DNA of 64,000 bases from Weissella viridescens (GCF_001437355.1 NZ_JQBM01000002.1:176133-240132); one strand, 5' to 3'; positions 39,828 through 48,636 are shown, numbered from the stretch's first letter. The notes: a model not told the origin generated them from the letters alone. A program made the numbers and translations.

Positions 39828-40385
39828 ATGGCAGACGAATCTTTTGACAACCAATGGTATGTGATCCACACGTATTCAGGATACGAAAACAGTGTGAAGA
39901 CTAACCTTGAATCTCGAATCGAAACAATGGGGATGACGGATTATATTTTCCGCGTTGTGGTTCCAGAACGTGAAGTAACAGTTAACGAAAACGGTGAGAC
40001 AAAAGTTGTTAAGGAAAACGACTTCCCTGGTTACGTTTTGGTTGAAATGGTGATGACCGACGAAGCTTGGTATGTCGTTCGTAACACACCAGGTGTTACT
40101 GGATTCTTGGGTTCACACGGTGGTGGTTCAAAGCCAACGTCATTGTTGCCTGAAGAAGTTGACGAAATGTTGGCCCGCGTTGAAGATACACAACGTGATG
40201 TGGTTGATCATATCGATGCTGAAGTTGGTGATGTTGTAAACATTACGAGCGGATCATTTGAAGGTATGGAAGGTACCATCACAGATATCGATAACGATAA
40301 ACAAGAAGTAACGGTATTGGTTAACTTCTTGGGTCGTGAAACACCAACTGAAATTTCATTCGCTGACATTAAGCCAGTCGTTTAA
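39828..40385 (+). CDS. nusG: transcription termination/antitermination factor NusG
   Basis: 185 residues. NGN domain WYVIHTYSGYENSVKTNLE (about 9-27) and FPGYVLVEM; C-terminal KOW domain VNITSGSFEGMEGTI. NusG couples polymerase with ribosome and stimulates pausing in Firmicutes. TTAGGAGGC precedes the ATG. Confidence 0.97.
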   Translation: MADESFDNQWYVIHTYSGYENSVKTNLESRIETMGMTDYIFRVVVPEREVTVNENGETKVVKENDFPGYVLVEMVMTDEAWYVVRNTPGVTGFLGSHGGGSKPTSLLPEEVDEMLARVEDTQRDVVDHIDAEVGDVVNITSGSFEGMEGTITDIDNDKQEVTVLVNFLGRETPTEISFADIKPVV

Positions 40386-40394
40386 AAAATATTT

Positions 40395-40425
40395 CCCCTC
40401 GGGCTTGCAAAAGTACGAGGGGTTT
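40395..40425 (+). terminator. terminator after nusG
   Basis: CCCCTCG (40395-40401) pairs with CGAGGGG (40416-40422), followed by TTTA. The loop holds the -35 of the rplK promoter. Confidence 0.75.
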
Positions 40426-40433
40426 ATTATAAT
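40405..40433 (+). promoter_or_regulatory. promoter of rplK-rplA, nested in the nusG terminator
   Basis: TTGCAA (40405-40410), 17 bases, TATAAT (40428-40433). Start near 40440. Confidence 0.8.
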
Positions 40434-40462
40434 ACATTAGGTATGCGTGGTGACACGTATAT

Positions 40463-40499
40463 GTGGGAGGCGGAAATCGAAACTCGCCATTTATACCAC
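40463..40499 (+). promoter_or_regulatory. L1-type binding site in the rplK leader
   Basis: GTGG (40463-40466) pairs with CCAC (40496-40499); inside, GGCG (40469-40472) pairs with CGCC (40485-40488). The asymmetric internal loop has GAG on one side and ATTTATA on the other. The same layout recurs before rplA. It resembles the L1 site on 23S rRNA and L1 mRNAs. Confidence 0.65.
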
Positions 40500-40521
40500 A
40501 AACACGAAGGAGGAAACAATC

Positions 40522-40947
40522 GTGGCTAAGAAAGTTTCAAGTATTGTTAAGTTGCAGATTCCAGCCGGTAAGGCTACACCTGCACCACCAGTTGGACCTG
40601 CATTGGGTCAAGCCGGTGTTAACATCATGGGATTCGCAAAGGAATTTAACGCACGTACTGCTGATCAAGACGGTATGCTAATTCCAGTAGTTATTACTGT
40701 ATATGAGGATCGTTCATTCGAGTTCGTCACTAAGACGCCACCTGCAGCTGTATTGCTAAAGAAGGCCGCTGGTGTTGAAAAGGGTTCTGGAGAACCTAAC
40801 ACGAAGAAGGTCGCTACAGTTACTGCTGCTCAAGTTCGTGAGATTGCGGAAACTAAGATGCAAGATCTAAACGCGGCTGATGTGGAAGCAGCAGCTCGCA
40901 TGATCGAAGGTACTGCACGTTCAATGGGCTTCACTGTTGAAGGCTAA
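40522..40947 (+). CDS. rplK: 50S ribosomal protein L11
   Basis: 141 residues, [22 protein letters not shown]-terminal RNA-binding part with [12 protein letters not shown]. The GTG at 40522 has GAAGGAGGA seven bases upstream; the frame is open further back only through the leader. Confidence 0.97.
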   Translation: MAKKVSSIVKLQIPAGKATPAPPVGPALGQAGVNIMGFAKEFNARTADQDGMLIPVVITVYEDRSFEFVTKTPPAAVLLKKAAGVEKGSGEPNTKKVATVTAAQVREIAETKMQDLNAADVEAAARMIEGTARSMGFTVEG

Positions 40948-40992
40948 TCTAGCGTTTTAGTACGGATCGCATAGGAAACTAAGCATGATCAA

Positions 40993-41022
40993 GCGGGAGG
41001 TCTTGGACGACCATTTGACCGC
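40993..41022 (+). promoter_or_regulatory. second L1-type binding site, between rplK and rplA
   Basis: GCGG (40993-40996) pairs with CCGC (41019-41022); GGTC (40999-41002) pairs with GACC (41009-41012). The internal loop again has GAG opposite ATTTGA. Stem bases differ from the first copy while pairing is kept. It lies 24 bases before the rplA start. Confidence 0.65.
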
Positions 41023-41046
41023 ATTTGCAAGGAGGAATAGCTACCC

Positions 41047-41739
41047 ATGGCTAAGAAGTATGGTAAAAAGTATATCGCAGCTGCAGAAAAGGTTGATAGT
41101 GACAAGTTGTACTCTATCGACGAAGCAGCCGCTTTGGTAAAAGATATTGATTTTGCTAAGTTTGATGCAACTGTTGAAATTGCATTTAACTTAAACGTTG
41201 ATACGCGTCAAGCTGATCAACAATTACGTGGTGCCGTTGTTTTGCCTAACGGTACTGGTAAGGACCAAACTGTTGTGGTCTTTGCTCAAGGAGATAAGGC
41301 TAAAGAAGCTGAAGCAGCTGGTGCCGACGTTGTTGGTGCTGCTGATTTGGTACAACGCATTTCTGACGGTTGGTTGGACTTTGACGTTGCCATTGCTACA
41401 CCTGACATGATGGCGCAAGTTGGTCGTGTTGGACGTACATTGGGACCTAAGGGCTTGATGCCTAACCCTAAGACTGGAACTGTTACATTTGACGTGGCTA
41501 AGGCCGTTTCTGACGCTAAGTCAGGTCAAGTAACATACCGTACAGACCGTGACGGAAACGTTGCAGTTCCTGCCGGTAAGGTTTCATTCGATGCTGACAA
41601 GTTAGCTGGAAACCTTAAGGCTTTGGGAGACCTAATCCTTAAGGCACGTCCTTCATCAGTTAAGGGAACATACGTACAACACGTATCAATTTCTTCAACA
41701 TTTGGACCTGCTATCAACATCGACCCAACTTCATTGTAA
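41047..41739 (+). CDS. rplA: 50S ribosomal protein L1
   Basis: 230 residues; [21 protein letters not shown] and [20 protein letters not shown]1 is the known translational autoregulator of this operon in many bacteria, which fits the two sites described upstream. Confidence 0.98.
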   Translation: MAKKYGKKYIAAAEKVDSDKLYSIDEAAALVKDIDFAKFDATVEIAFNLNVDTRQADQQLRGAVVLPNGTGKDQTVVVFAQGDKAKEAEAAGADVVGAADLVQRISDGWLDFDVAIATPDMMAQVGRVGRTLGPKGLMPNPKTGTVTFDVAKAVSDAKSGQVTYRTDRDGNVAVPAGKVSFDADKLAGNLKALGDLILKARPSSVKGTYVQHVSISSTFGPAINIDPTSL

Positions 41740-41776
41740 TTTATTAGTTTCTAATAAATTTTAAGTTGGTTGTTTG

Positions 41777-41805
41777 TTGACGCTTCCTTGGATAACTGTT
41801 ATAGT
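41777..41805 (+). promoter_or_regulatory. promoter of rplJ-rplL
   Basis: TTGACG (41777-41782), 17 bases, TATAGT (41800-41805). Start near 41812, giving a leader of about 150 bases. Confidence 0.8.
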
Positions 41806-41811
41806 AATCTG

Positions 41812-41927
41812 AGTAATCAATAGATTCTACCTAAGACGCAGGTGTCGTAAGACTTAATATCCAGCCGAGGAAGTGCAAAAAACGCGAAAGCGACTTTTGA
41901 CCCTCGGTACAATTGTGCCGAGGGTTT
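41812..41927 (+). promoter_or_regulatory. L10 leader with transcription attenuator
   Basis: The terminator CCCTCGGTAC/GTGCCGAGGG (41901-41924) with TTTT lies 40 bases before rplJ. CCGAGG at 41865-41870 can pair with the CCCTCGG 5' arm and so act as antiterminator. This matches the known rplJ leader plan, in which L10(L12)4 binding to the upstream fold favours termination. Confidence 0.82.
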
Positions 41928-41963
41928 TAGTTAGGATCAAATCTAAATAGGAGGAATGATACC

Positions 41964-42470
41964 ATGAGTGAAGCAACTATTGCTTTAAAAGCACAACAAG
42001 TTGAAGAAGCTGCTGACAAGTTCAAGCAAGCCGCTTCAGCCATTGTTGTTGACGTACGTGGATTAACTGTTGCTGAGTCAACAGAACTACGTTCAGCTTT
42101 GCGCCAAGAAGGTGTACAACTACAAGTTATCAAGAACAAGGTTTTGACTCGTGCAGCCGATGCTGCCGGTCTTTCTGACTTGAATGATTTGTTTGCTGGA
42201 CCTTCAGCTGTCGCATTCTCAAACGAAGACCCTATTGCCCCTGCTCGTATTTTGAAGAAGTATTCTGATTCAATCGAAGCATTGGAAATCAAGGGTGGTG
42301 TGGTTGACGGACATGTTGTTTCTGTTGAAGAAATCAACAAGTACGCTTCATTGCCAGACCGCGATGGTTTGCTATCAATGTTGTTGTCAACATTGCAAGC
42401 ACCTATCCGTAACGTCGCTTACGCTATTAACGCTGTTAAGGACGCTAAGGAAGAAACAGAAGAAGCTTAA
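41964..42470 (+). CDS. rplJ: 50S ribosomal protein L10
   Basis: 168 residues; [20 protein letters not shown] and [20 protein letters not shown]-terminal helix binds L7/L12 dimers. Operon with rplL. Confidence 0.97.
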   Translation: MSEATIALKAQQVEEAADKFKQAASAIVVDVRGLTVAESTELRSALRQEGVQLQVIKNKVLTRAADAAGLSDLNDLFAGPSAVAFSNEDPIAPARILKKYSDSIEALEIKGGVVDGHVVSVEEINKYASLPDRDGLLSMLLSTLQAPIRNVAYAINAVKDAKEETEEA

Positions 42471-42562
42471 TTCGTTAAGTTTTGCCTGTTAATCCGTGAG
42501 TTTACTCACACAACATAAACTAAAACATACCGGAAGGTACAATATAATTGGAGGATTTTATC

Positions 42563-42931
42563 ATGGCTTTTGATAAGGATTCAATCATTGCTTCATTGAA
42601 GGAAGCAACGATTATGGACTTGGCTGACTTGGTTTCAGCTATCGAAGAAGAATTTGGTGTTTCAGCTGCTGCCCCTGTAGCCGCTGCTGGTGCTGCTGGT
42701 GGAGACGCCGCTGCTGCTAAGACTGAATTTGATGTTGAATTGACTTCAGCTGGTTCAGCTAAGATCAAGGTTATCAAGGCAGTTCGTGAAGCAACTGGCT
42801 TGGGCTTGAAGGAAGCTAAGGACTTGGTTGATGGTGCACCATCAATCGTTAAGGAAGGTTTGTCAGAAGATGACGCCAACGCCTTGAAGTCACAAATCGA
42901 AGAAGCTGGTGGAGCTGCAGAATTGAAGTAA
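42563..42931 (+). CDS. rplL: 50S ribosomal protein L7/L12
   Basis: 122 residues, [20 protein letters not shown], Ala/Gly hinge (about 36-52) and conserved C-domain [20 protein letters not shown]. The ATG at 42563 follows GGAGG by eight bases. Confidence 0.97.
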   Translation: MAFDKDSIIASLKEATIMDLADLVSAIEEEFGVSAAAPVAAAGAAGGDAAAAKTEFDVELTSAGSAKIKVIKAVREATGLGLKEAKDLVDGAPSIVKEGLSEDDANALKSQIEEAGGAAELK

Positions 42932-42953
42932 TTCTGTTTCCATTAACTTTAAA

Positions 42954-42984
42954 AAACAGTACTCTCCGGAGTGCTGTTTTTTTT
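42954..42984 (+). terminator. terminator after rplL
   Basis: AAACAGTACTC (42954-42964) pairs with GAGTGCTGTTT (42969-42979), loop TCCG, then T. Confidence 0.9.
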
Positions 42985-43137
42985 ATGCCAAAATTGCATA
43001 ATATATGGCTGGATAAGGCTTCAGAATCCCGTTCTGACACATAATTGAAACAACATTACATTTATTTTTCAATCAATGAAAAAGGATTGTTCTTCGTGCC
43101 TAAGTTTGTTAAATTATTCAAGTAGCAAAATAAAAAA

Positions 43138-43158
43138 AGTTTTATCACCGATAAAACT
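43138..43158 (+). promoter_or_regulatory. inverted repeat before the metal importer
   Basis: AGTTTTATC (43138-43146), ACC, GATAAAACT (43150-43158): a perfect nine-base inverted repeat seven bases before the ribosome site. The weak A+T stem makes it more like a repressor operator than a terminator. The regulator is unknown; an MntR-type one would fit the operon. Confidence 0.45.
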
Positions 43159-43174
43159 ATTTTTGGAGGATATA

Positions 43175-43912
43175 ATGTTAGAAGTCAAAAATTTGACCGT
43201 CGGATATACATCAACGCCGGTTTTTGAAGATTTATCAGTTAAGTTTGAACCTGGTAAAATTACAGGAATTATCGGGCCAAACGGTGCGGGTAAATCAACC
43301 TTGATTAAGTCAATTCTAGGGCTAATCAAGAAGCAAGCTGGTGATGTGAAATTAGATGGGCAAGAAGTAAGCAAGGTACGTCAAAAGACGGCTTATGTTG
43401 AACAACGTGCCAACTTAGATATGAGCTTTCCTATCAACGTTTTTGACGTGGTTTTAACAGGGACCTATGGTCGGTTAGGATTATTCAAAAGCCCTGGTGC
43501 GAAAGAAAAGGCTGCTGCAAGTGATGCCTTAGAACAATTGAAGCTATCTGAATTTAAGAAACGCCAAATTGGTGAATTATCTGGTGGACAATTACAACGT
43601 GTCTTCGTTGCCCGTGCTGTCGTGCAAGAAGCAGAAGTGGTTATTTTGGATGAACCTTTCGTTGGAATCGATATGAAGTCAGAAGCTGACATCATGCGTA
43701 TTTTAAAGTTGTGGCGTGATCAAGGTAAAACGATTATCGTCATTCACCACGACTTGAATAAAGTAACTGAATACTTTGATGATCTTGTCATCATGAACCA
43801 CGGAATCGTTGCCGCTGGTCCAGTTGCTGACGTTTATACACGTGAAAACATTGGACATGCCTTCTCAGCTGATCTCGGAAATGTCCTATTTGAAGACAAG
43901 GGGGACGCTTAA
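43175..43912 (+). CDS. manganese/zinc ABC transporter ATPase
   Basis: 245 residues from the ATG at 43175, which follows GGAGG by five bases. Walker A GPNGAGKST (about 35-43), signature LSGGQLQRV, Walker B VVILDEPFVGID and switch histidine VIHHDL. Sequence type is that of MntB/ZnuC ATPases. The next gene starts one base after the stop. Confidence 0.9.
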   Translation: MLEVKNLTVGYTSTPVFEDLSVKFEPGKITGIIGPNGAGKSTLIKSILGLIKKQAGDVKLDGQEVSKVRQKTAYVEQRANLDMSFPINVFDVVLTGTYGRLGLFKSPGAKEKAAASDALEQLKLSEFKKRQIGELSGGQLQRVFVARAVVQEAEVVILDEPFVGIDMKSEADIMRILKLWRDQGKTIIVIHHDLNKVTEYFDDLVIMNHGIVAAGPVADVYTRENIGHAFSADLGNVLFEDKGDA

Positions 43913-43913
43913 G

Positions 43914-44768
43914 ATGTTCGCAAGTATTACAGAATTCGTTTCAGCCTTAGGGCAATACAACTTCCTACAAAGTGCTTTGATGGCCTCAATCATGGTCGGA
44001 ATTATGTCAGGACTCATTGGAAGTTTCATTATTTTACGCGGTATGTCATTGATGGGTGATGCCATTTCTCACTCAGTTCTACCTGGTGTGGCAGTTGCCT
44101 ATATGCTTGGGATTAATCTTATGCTTGGTGCCACAGCATTTGGGGTATTAGCGGCACTATTAATTGGTTATGTTTCTCAACATAGTAAGTTGAAGAACGA
44201 TACATCAATCGGAATCGTCTTCTCTGCATTCTTTGCTTTGGGATTCATTTTGATTTCAATGGCTGGTTCATCAACTAATTTGCACCACATTCTTTTTGGT
44301 AACGTCTTGGCCGTTTCGGACTCAGACTTGTTGACAACAGTGATTATTCTAGCAATTGTTGTGATTTTCGTTGTCTTCGCCTACAAGGAACTGTTAGTGA
44401 CATCTTTTGATGAAACATTTGCTAAGTCATATGGTTTGAACACAACAGTAATGCAATATGCGTTGATGATTGTGTTGACATTGGTTACAGTATCAGCGCT
44501 TCAAACTGTTGGGTTGATTTTGATTGTGGCAATGTTAATTACACCTGCGGCAACAGCCTTCTTATGGACTAACCGTTTATCAATCATGCTAGTCTTGGCG
44601 TCAATCTTTGGGGTGATTGCGTCAACTATTGGTCTTTATCTTTCATATACCTTTGACTGGGCATCTGGTCCAGCTATCGTCTTGGTTGCTGCGGCAATCT
44701 TTATGATTTCGTTTCTTATTGCACCAAAGCAAGGCTTTTTTCAAAAACTAGGGGGAAAACATGTTTAA
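43914..44768 (+). CDS. manganese/zinc ABC transporter permease
   Basis: 284 residues from MFASITEFVSALGQYNFLQ, with about eight membrane helices; SLMGDAISHSVLPGVA is the family motif near residue 50. It overlaps the binding-protein gene by eight bases. Confidence 0.9.
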   Translation: MFASITEFVSALGQYNFLQSALMASIMVGIMSGLIGSFIILRGMSLMGDAISHSVLPGVAVAYMLGINLMLGATAFGVLAALLIGYVSQHSKLKNDTSIGIVFSAFFALGFILISMAGSSTNLHHILFGNVLAVSDSDLLTTVIILAIVVIFVVFAYKELLVTSFDETFAKSYGLNTTVMQYALMIVLTLVTVSALQTVGLILIVAMLITPAATAFLWTNRLSIMLVLASIFGVIASTIGLYLSYTFDWASGPAIVLVAAAIFMISFLIAPKQGFFQKLGGKHV

Positions 44769-45720
44769 GAAATTATTGGTAACTTTTGCTGCGCTGGCAG
44801 TTGTTGTTGGGGGTGTCTTTTGGTTTGTGAATGGACGTGATGCACAAACATCAAAGACAAATGACAAGTTAAAAGTTGTTACAACAAATTCAATCTTGGA
44901 AGATATGGTTGAACAAGTTGGTGGTGACGATGTTGAAGTTTACAGTATTGTTAGTCGTGGAACTGATCCACACGAATATGATCCGACGACTAAAGATATT
45001 CAAGCGACAACTGATGCGGATGTTATTTTCCATAACGGTTTGAATCTTGAAACTGGTGGTAGTGGTTGGTTTACTAAGTTGACGAAGACAGCTAACAAGA
45101 AGGACAACGAACAAGTCTTTGCTGCTTCACAACACGTTAAGCCATTGCACCTAACAACAAACAAAGATGAAGAAGATCCACACGCGTGGTTAGACCTACA
45201 AAACGGAATTAAGTATGTTGAAGAAATTACTGAAGTATTGAAAGACAAGTCTTCTGATGCTGCGGCAAAGCGTATTCAACAACGTGCTGATCAATATATC
45301 GATGAGCTTGATGCATTAGATACTGAAGCTAAGTCTAAGTTCAAGGACGTTCCTGAAAACCAACGTTTGTTGGTAACATCAGAAGGTGCCTTTAAGTATT
45401 TCTCTAAGGCTTACGGGATTACTCCAGCCTATATCTGGGAAATCAACACTGAGTCACAAGGAACACCAGAACAAATGAAGCAAGTCTTGGCTAAGGTTGA
45501 TAAGTCAGATGTTAAGTCATTGTTCGTGGAAAGTTCAGTATCACCTAAGTCAATGGAAAAGGTTTCTAAGGAAACTGGTTTGCCAATTTACTCAAAGATT
45601 TATACGGATTCATTAGCCAAGAAGGGTACTGATGGAGACACGTATTATGACATGGTAAAGTGGAACATTGATCATATCCATGCTGGTATGAAGGGCGACA
45701 AAAAAGAAGCAACTGAATAA
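44761..45720 (+). CDS. manganese-type metal-binding protein of the ABC importer, no lipobox
   Basis: 319 residues of the PsaA/MntA cluster A-I family. The metal ligands appear to be H71 (DPHEY), H140 (DPHAW), E207 (SEGAF) and D282 (YTDSL), the His-His-Glu-Asp set of manganese/iron binders; there is no His-rich zinc loop. The N-terminus MFKKLLVTFAALAVVVGGVFWF is hydrophobic but without a lipobox, and no cysteine occurs anywhere, so it probably stays as an uncleaved membrane anchor. Confidence 0.9.
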   Translation: MFKKLLVTFAALAVVVGGVFWFVNGRDAQTSKTNDKLKVVTTNSILEDMVEQVGGDDVEVYSIVSRGTDPHEYDPTTKDIQATTDADVIFHNGLNLETGGSGWFTKLTKTANKKDNEQVFAASQHVKPLHLTTNKDEEDPHAWLDLQNGIKYVEEITEVLKDKSSDAAAKRIQQRADQYIDELDALDTEAKSKFKDVPENQRLLVTSEGAFKYFSKAYGITPAYIWEINTESQGTPEQMKQVLAKVDKSDVKSLFVESSVSPKSMEKVSKETGLPIYSKIYTDSLAKKGTDGDTYYDMVKWNIDHIHAGMKGDKKEATE

Positions 45721-45730
45721 GTAATATGTA

Positions 45731-45763
45731 AAAAACGGATTGTGAAAACAATTCATTTTTTGT
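45731..45763 (+). terminator. terminator after the metal importer
   Basis: GGATTGT (45737-45743), GAAA loop, ACAATTC (45748-45754), then a T run. Confidence 0.75.
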
Positions 45764-45959
45764 TTTGAAAATCAAATTTAAATGAGTTCCCGCATGCGGA
45801 TTTAAGAGGAATATCCATCAAAAAGCTTGTCGTAATCAAAGATTGAAGGAGTTAGAACCTACCTTAAAGCATGCATAATCAACCTGTACAAATTGTGAAA
45901 TTTGGTCTAAAATAGAGAGTGATTATAAAAAATGCACTTAATACTAAGGAGATTTTCAT

Positions 45960-47645
45960 ATGGCAACTAAAAATGTCGTTGTTGTAGGAGCCGGTTTTGC
46001 TGGTATCACTGCAACACGAAAGTTGGCAAAGCAATTAAAAGGGACTGATTACCAAATTGTTTTGATCGATAAGCATTCATTCATGACTTATATGACTGAA
46101 TTACACGAAGTCGCTACTGGCCGTGTCCAACCTGAACACGTTCGTAAGGATTTGGGAACATTGTTCCACAATGACAAGAACGTTAAGTTGGTGACTGCTG
46201 AAGTAAGTGATATCGATAAGGATCAAAAGATTGTTAAGACATCTATTGGAGATGTGCCTTATGAGAAGCTTGTTTTGGCAACTGGTGGAACGACAAATAC
46301 TTTCGGTACTCCTGGTGTTGAAGAATTTGGTTTCACACTTTGGTCATATGAAGAAGCACTTCGTTTACGCGAACACATCGAAGATGTTATTCGTCGTGGA
46401 GCCGTTGAATTAGATCCTGCTAAGCGTGCTGCAATGTTGCACATCGTTGTTGTTGGTTCTGGATTTACTGGTGCTGAATTAGCTGGTGAATTGATGGACC
46501 AACGTCACAGTTTGGCCCTTTCAAATGGTCTTGATGAAGACGAAATTAAGATTGATATCATCGAAGCTGCACCAACAATTTTGAACATGTTGACTAAGCG
46601 TGACTTGGCCGATAAGGCTGAAAAGCACTTTGAAGCGCACAATGTGCACATTTACAAGTCAACATCTGTTGTTGAAGTGAAGGAAAACGCAGCTGTTCTT
46701 AAGGATGGTACTGAAGTTCCTACACAAACTTTGATCTGGACTGCCGGTGTTAAGGCTAAGGATCAAGGGGCACAATGGGGACTTGACCTTGGACCTGGTG
46801 CTCGTTTCATGGCTGATGAATACTCTCGTGCCGTTGGTTACGAAGATATTTATGTTTCTGGTGATGCAGCTGCATACCAAGATCCAAAGCTTGCTGATCC
46901 AAACAACAAGCGTGCCGGATGGACACCACAAACGGTTGAAGGTGCAGAATCTGCTTCTAAAACTATCGTGCCTAACATTGTTTACGATTTGACACAAAAG
47001 GGTCAACGTAAGGAATTTAAGGGTCGTTACCAAGGTTATGCTGTTTCAATTGGTTCACGTTATGCCGTTGGTATCTTGTATCAAATCGGAAACTTCAAGA
47101 TTGGTAAGTCTGGAATTGGTCTTTCAGGATTCTTCGCCAACATGTTCAAGCACGTGATTAACATTTACTTCTACTTGCAAATTCACAGCTTCTACTACTT
47201 GGGTCACTACCTACGTGATGAATTCTTCAACGCACCTGATGGTCGCGAACCATTCTTCGGTTGGGCATCACGTCACGCCAATGTTTTGTTCACACTACCA
47301 TTGCGTATTGTCTTGGGGATTACTTGGATTACCTTTGGTTCAGCGTCAGTCTTTGCTGGTAGCTGGATTGGTGTTGTGATGGCCTTAATTGGTTGGTTCA
47401 TGACCTTCGGATTGTTCACTTCAGTGGCCGGATTCGTGGGAATTGTGATGACCTTTGTACTTATGGCTATTACACGTTCAGACATTACATTGTTCTTGTT
47501 CGCCCCAGCTTCATTGGCTGTGATGAATGGTTCAGGTCGTGTCCTAGGTTTGGACTACTGGGTAATGCCTTGGTTGGAGCGTAAGTTAAACATTACACTT
47601 CACGGAAAGCAAAAGTCAGTTTATAACGACTACAACAAAAAGTAA
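45960..47645 (+). CDS. ndh: type II NADH dehydrogenase with C-terminal membrane extension
   Basis: 561 residues. The FAD site is VVVGAGFAGITATRKL (about 5-20), the NADH site HIVVVGSGFTGAELAGEL (about 161-178), and the second FAD block EDIYVSGDAAAYQ. After about residue 430 come three or four membrane helices (LPLRIVLGITWITFG, SWIGVVMALIGWFMTFGLF, FVGIVMTFVLMAI) not present in the usual enzyme of about 400 residues; they look DoxX-like. It would pass electrons from NADH to a quinone. It stands alone. Confidence 0.88.
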   Translation: MATKNVVVVGAGFAGITATRKLAKQLKGTDYQIVLIDKHSFMTYMTELHEVATGRVQPEHVRKDLGTLFHNDKNVKLVTAEVSDIDKDQKIVKTSIGDVPYEKLVLATGGTTNTFGTPGVEEFGFTLWSYEEALRLREHIEDVIRRGAVELDPAKRAAMLHIVVVGSGFTGAELAGELMDQRHSLALSNGLDEDEIKIDIIEAAPTILNMLTKRDLADKAEKHFEAHNVHIYKSTSVVEVKENAAVLKDGTEVPTQTLIWTAGVKAKDQGAQWGLDLGPGARFMADEYSRAVGYEDIYVSGDAAAYQDPKLADPNNKRAGWTPQTVEGAESASKTIVPNIVYDLTQKGQRKEFKGRYQGYAVSIGSRYAVGILYQIGNFKIGKSGIGLSGFFANMFKHVINIYFYLQIHSFYYLGHYLRDEFFNAPDGREPFFGWASRHANVLFTLPLRIVLGITWITFGSASVFAGSWIGVVMALIGWFMTFGLFTSVAGFVGIVMTFVLMAITRSDITLFLFAPASLAVMNGSGRVLGLDYWVMPWLERKLNITLHGKQKSVYNDYNKK

Positions 47646-47656
47646 TTAAATTTTTG

Positions 47657-47698
47657 AACCGTTTCGGTCGGCCAAGTGTGGTCCCGAAGCGGTTTTTT
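47657..47698 (+). terminator. terminator after ndh
   Basis: AACCGTTTCGG (47657-47667) pairs with CCGAAGCGGTT (47684-47694), then T. Confidence 0.88.
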
Positions 47699-47751
47699 CT
47701 ATGTTTGCTAGGCCAGATGAATTTTTTCATCACATCACAATCAAGGCACAA

Positions 47752-47780
47752 AAAAACACGGCACAGGTGGCCGTGTTTTT
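47752..47780 (-). terminator. terminator of the TrmH-family gene
   Basis: AAAAACACGGC and GCCGTGTTTTT form a stem with loop ACAGGTG; the minus strand ends in T. Stable in both directions. Confidence 0.85.
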
Positions 47781-47782
47781 GT

Positions 47783-48385
47783 TTATTCTTGGGGCATATG
47801 TTGGCTGGCATAAAAGGCAGCGATAATCCCGTTGGCAACACTGACGTTGACTGAACGGACGCTCCCGTATTGGGGGATGTAGACCATGGCATCGGCAGCT
47901 TCAATCAAGTCGTCCGCCAAACCGAGTTGCTCTTCACCGAAGAGGAAGGCTGACTTTTCAGGGAATTCCGTCTTATATAGTGATTGCGGATTGTAGCCTG
48001 GTGTATTGTCGACGGCGTAAATTGTATAGCCCTCGTCGTGCAATTGGTCGAACACCTCTTGATAGTCGGTCACACGGTGGTGCTCGATTGACTCGTAGTT
48101 TTGCGTACCAAGCGCTCCGCGACGATCCCACTTCTTGGCACCTTCAGGGTCGTCCATGTGGGTGCGGTTCTCAGGGTTCAAGAAAATGAGCTTACGCATG
48201 CCAAATGCATTACTGTTACGTACCGCTGAAGCCTTGTTAAAGTCGTGGCTTAGATTTTGCATAATCGCTACCATCTTGCCGCGACGTGAATTCAGCGTAT
48301 CACGGATGTATTCGTCCGATTGTCCTTTAAAATAGTCGGTTACGTTCCGGTAATCGTTGGAACGGCTTAAATCAATATCACTCAT
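47783..48385 (-). CDS. TrmH-family RNA 2'-O-methyltransferase
   Basis: SPOUT fold of 200 residues. Motif 1 is NKASAVRNSNAFG, motif 2 AFLFGEEQLGL, motif 3 IPQYGSVRSVNVSVANGIIAAFY, the last typical of tRNA Gm18 enzymes. Substrate is inferred. It is monocistronic and divergent from the ECF operon. Confidence 0.83.
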   Translation of the reverse strand: MSDIDLSRSNDYRNVTDYFKGQSDEYIRDTLNSRRGKMVAIMQNLSHDFNKASAVRNSNAFGMRKLIFLNPENRTHMDDPEGAKKWDRRGALGTQNYESIEHHRVTDYQEVFDQLHDEGYTIYAVDNTPGYNPQSLYKTEFPEKSAFLFGEEQLGLADDLIEAADAMVYIPQYGSVRSVNVSVANGIIAAFYASQHMPQE

Positions 48386-48636
48386 TTGTTGTATTGTCCT
48401 TTGGTCTTAGTTTAATGAAAAGCAGGTTGTGGTGGATGGGCCTTGGTGGTCGGCCACGTTGTTAGCGCAAAATGATTCTTTCGTCGTCTTCCGCCGTGCT
48501 TTTTTCGTTAATTACTAGTATAGGGCATTCTATTGTCCAAATAAACACTCTTTTTATTAGGGAAAATAAGCCATTTGAATGAATATTTGGTATTATAATC
48601 TAATAGCACTTTATTCTGAAATGGAGGAACACCAGC
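48386..48636. other. divergent intergenic region, TrmH-family gene / ecfA
   Basis: About 250 bases without a gene. A perfect TATAAT at 48594-48599 probably serves ecfA1; no good -35 is seen. GTGG...GGCC and GGCCAC near 48430-48460 can form a hairpin of unknown meaning. Confidence 0.4.

Noticed and set aside
43076..43174. In-frame N-terminal extension of the metal-importer ATPase with CSSC
   Set aside because: No ribosome site before 43076, the segment holds the inverted repeat, and GGAGG points to the ATG at 43175, which gives the family N-terminus.
43000..43174. Manganese (yybP-ykoY) riboswitch before the metal importer
   Set aside because: None of the conserved internal-loop sequences could be found; only the inverted repeat is evident.
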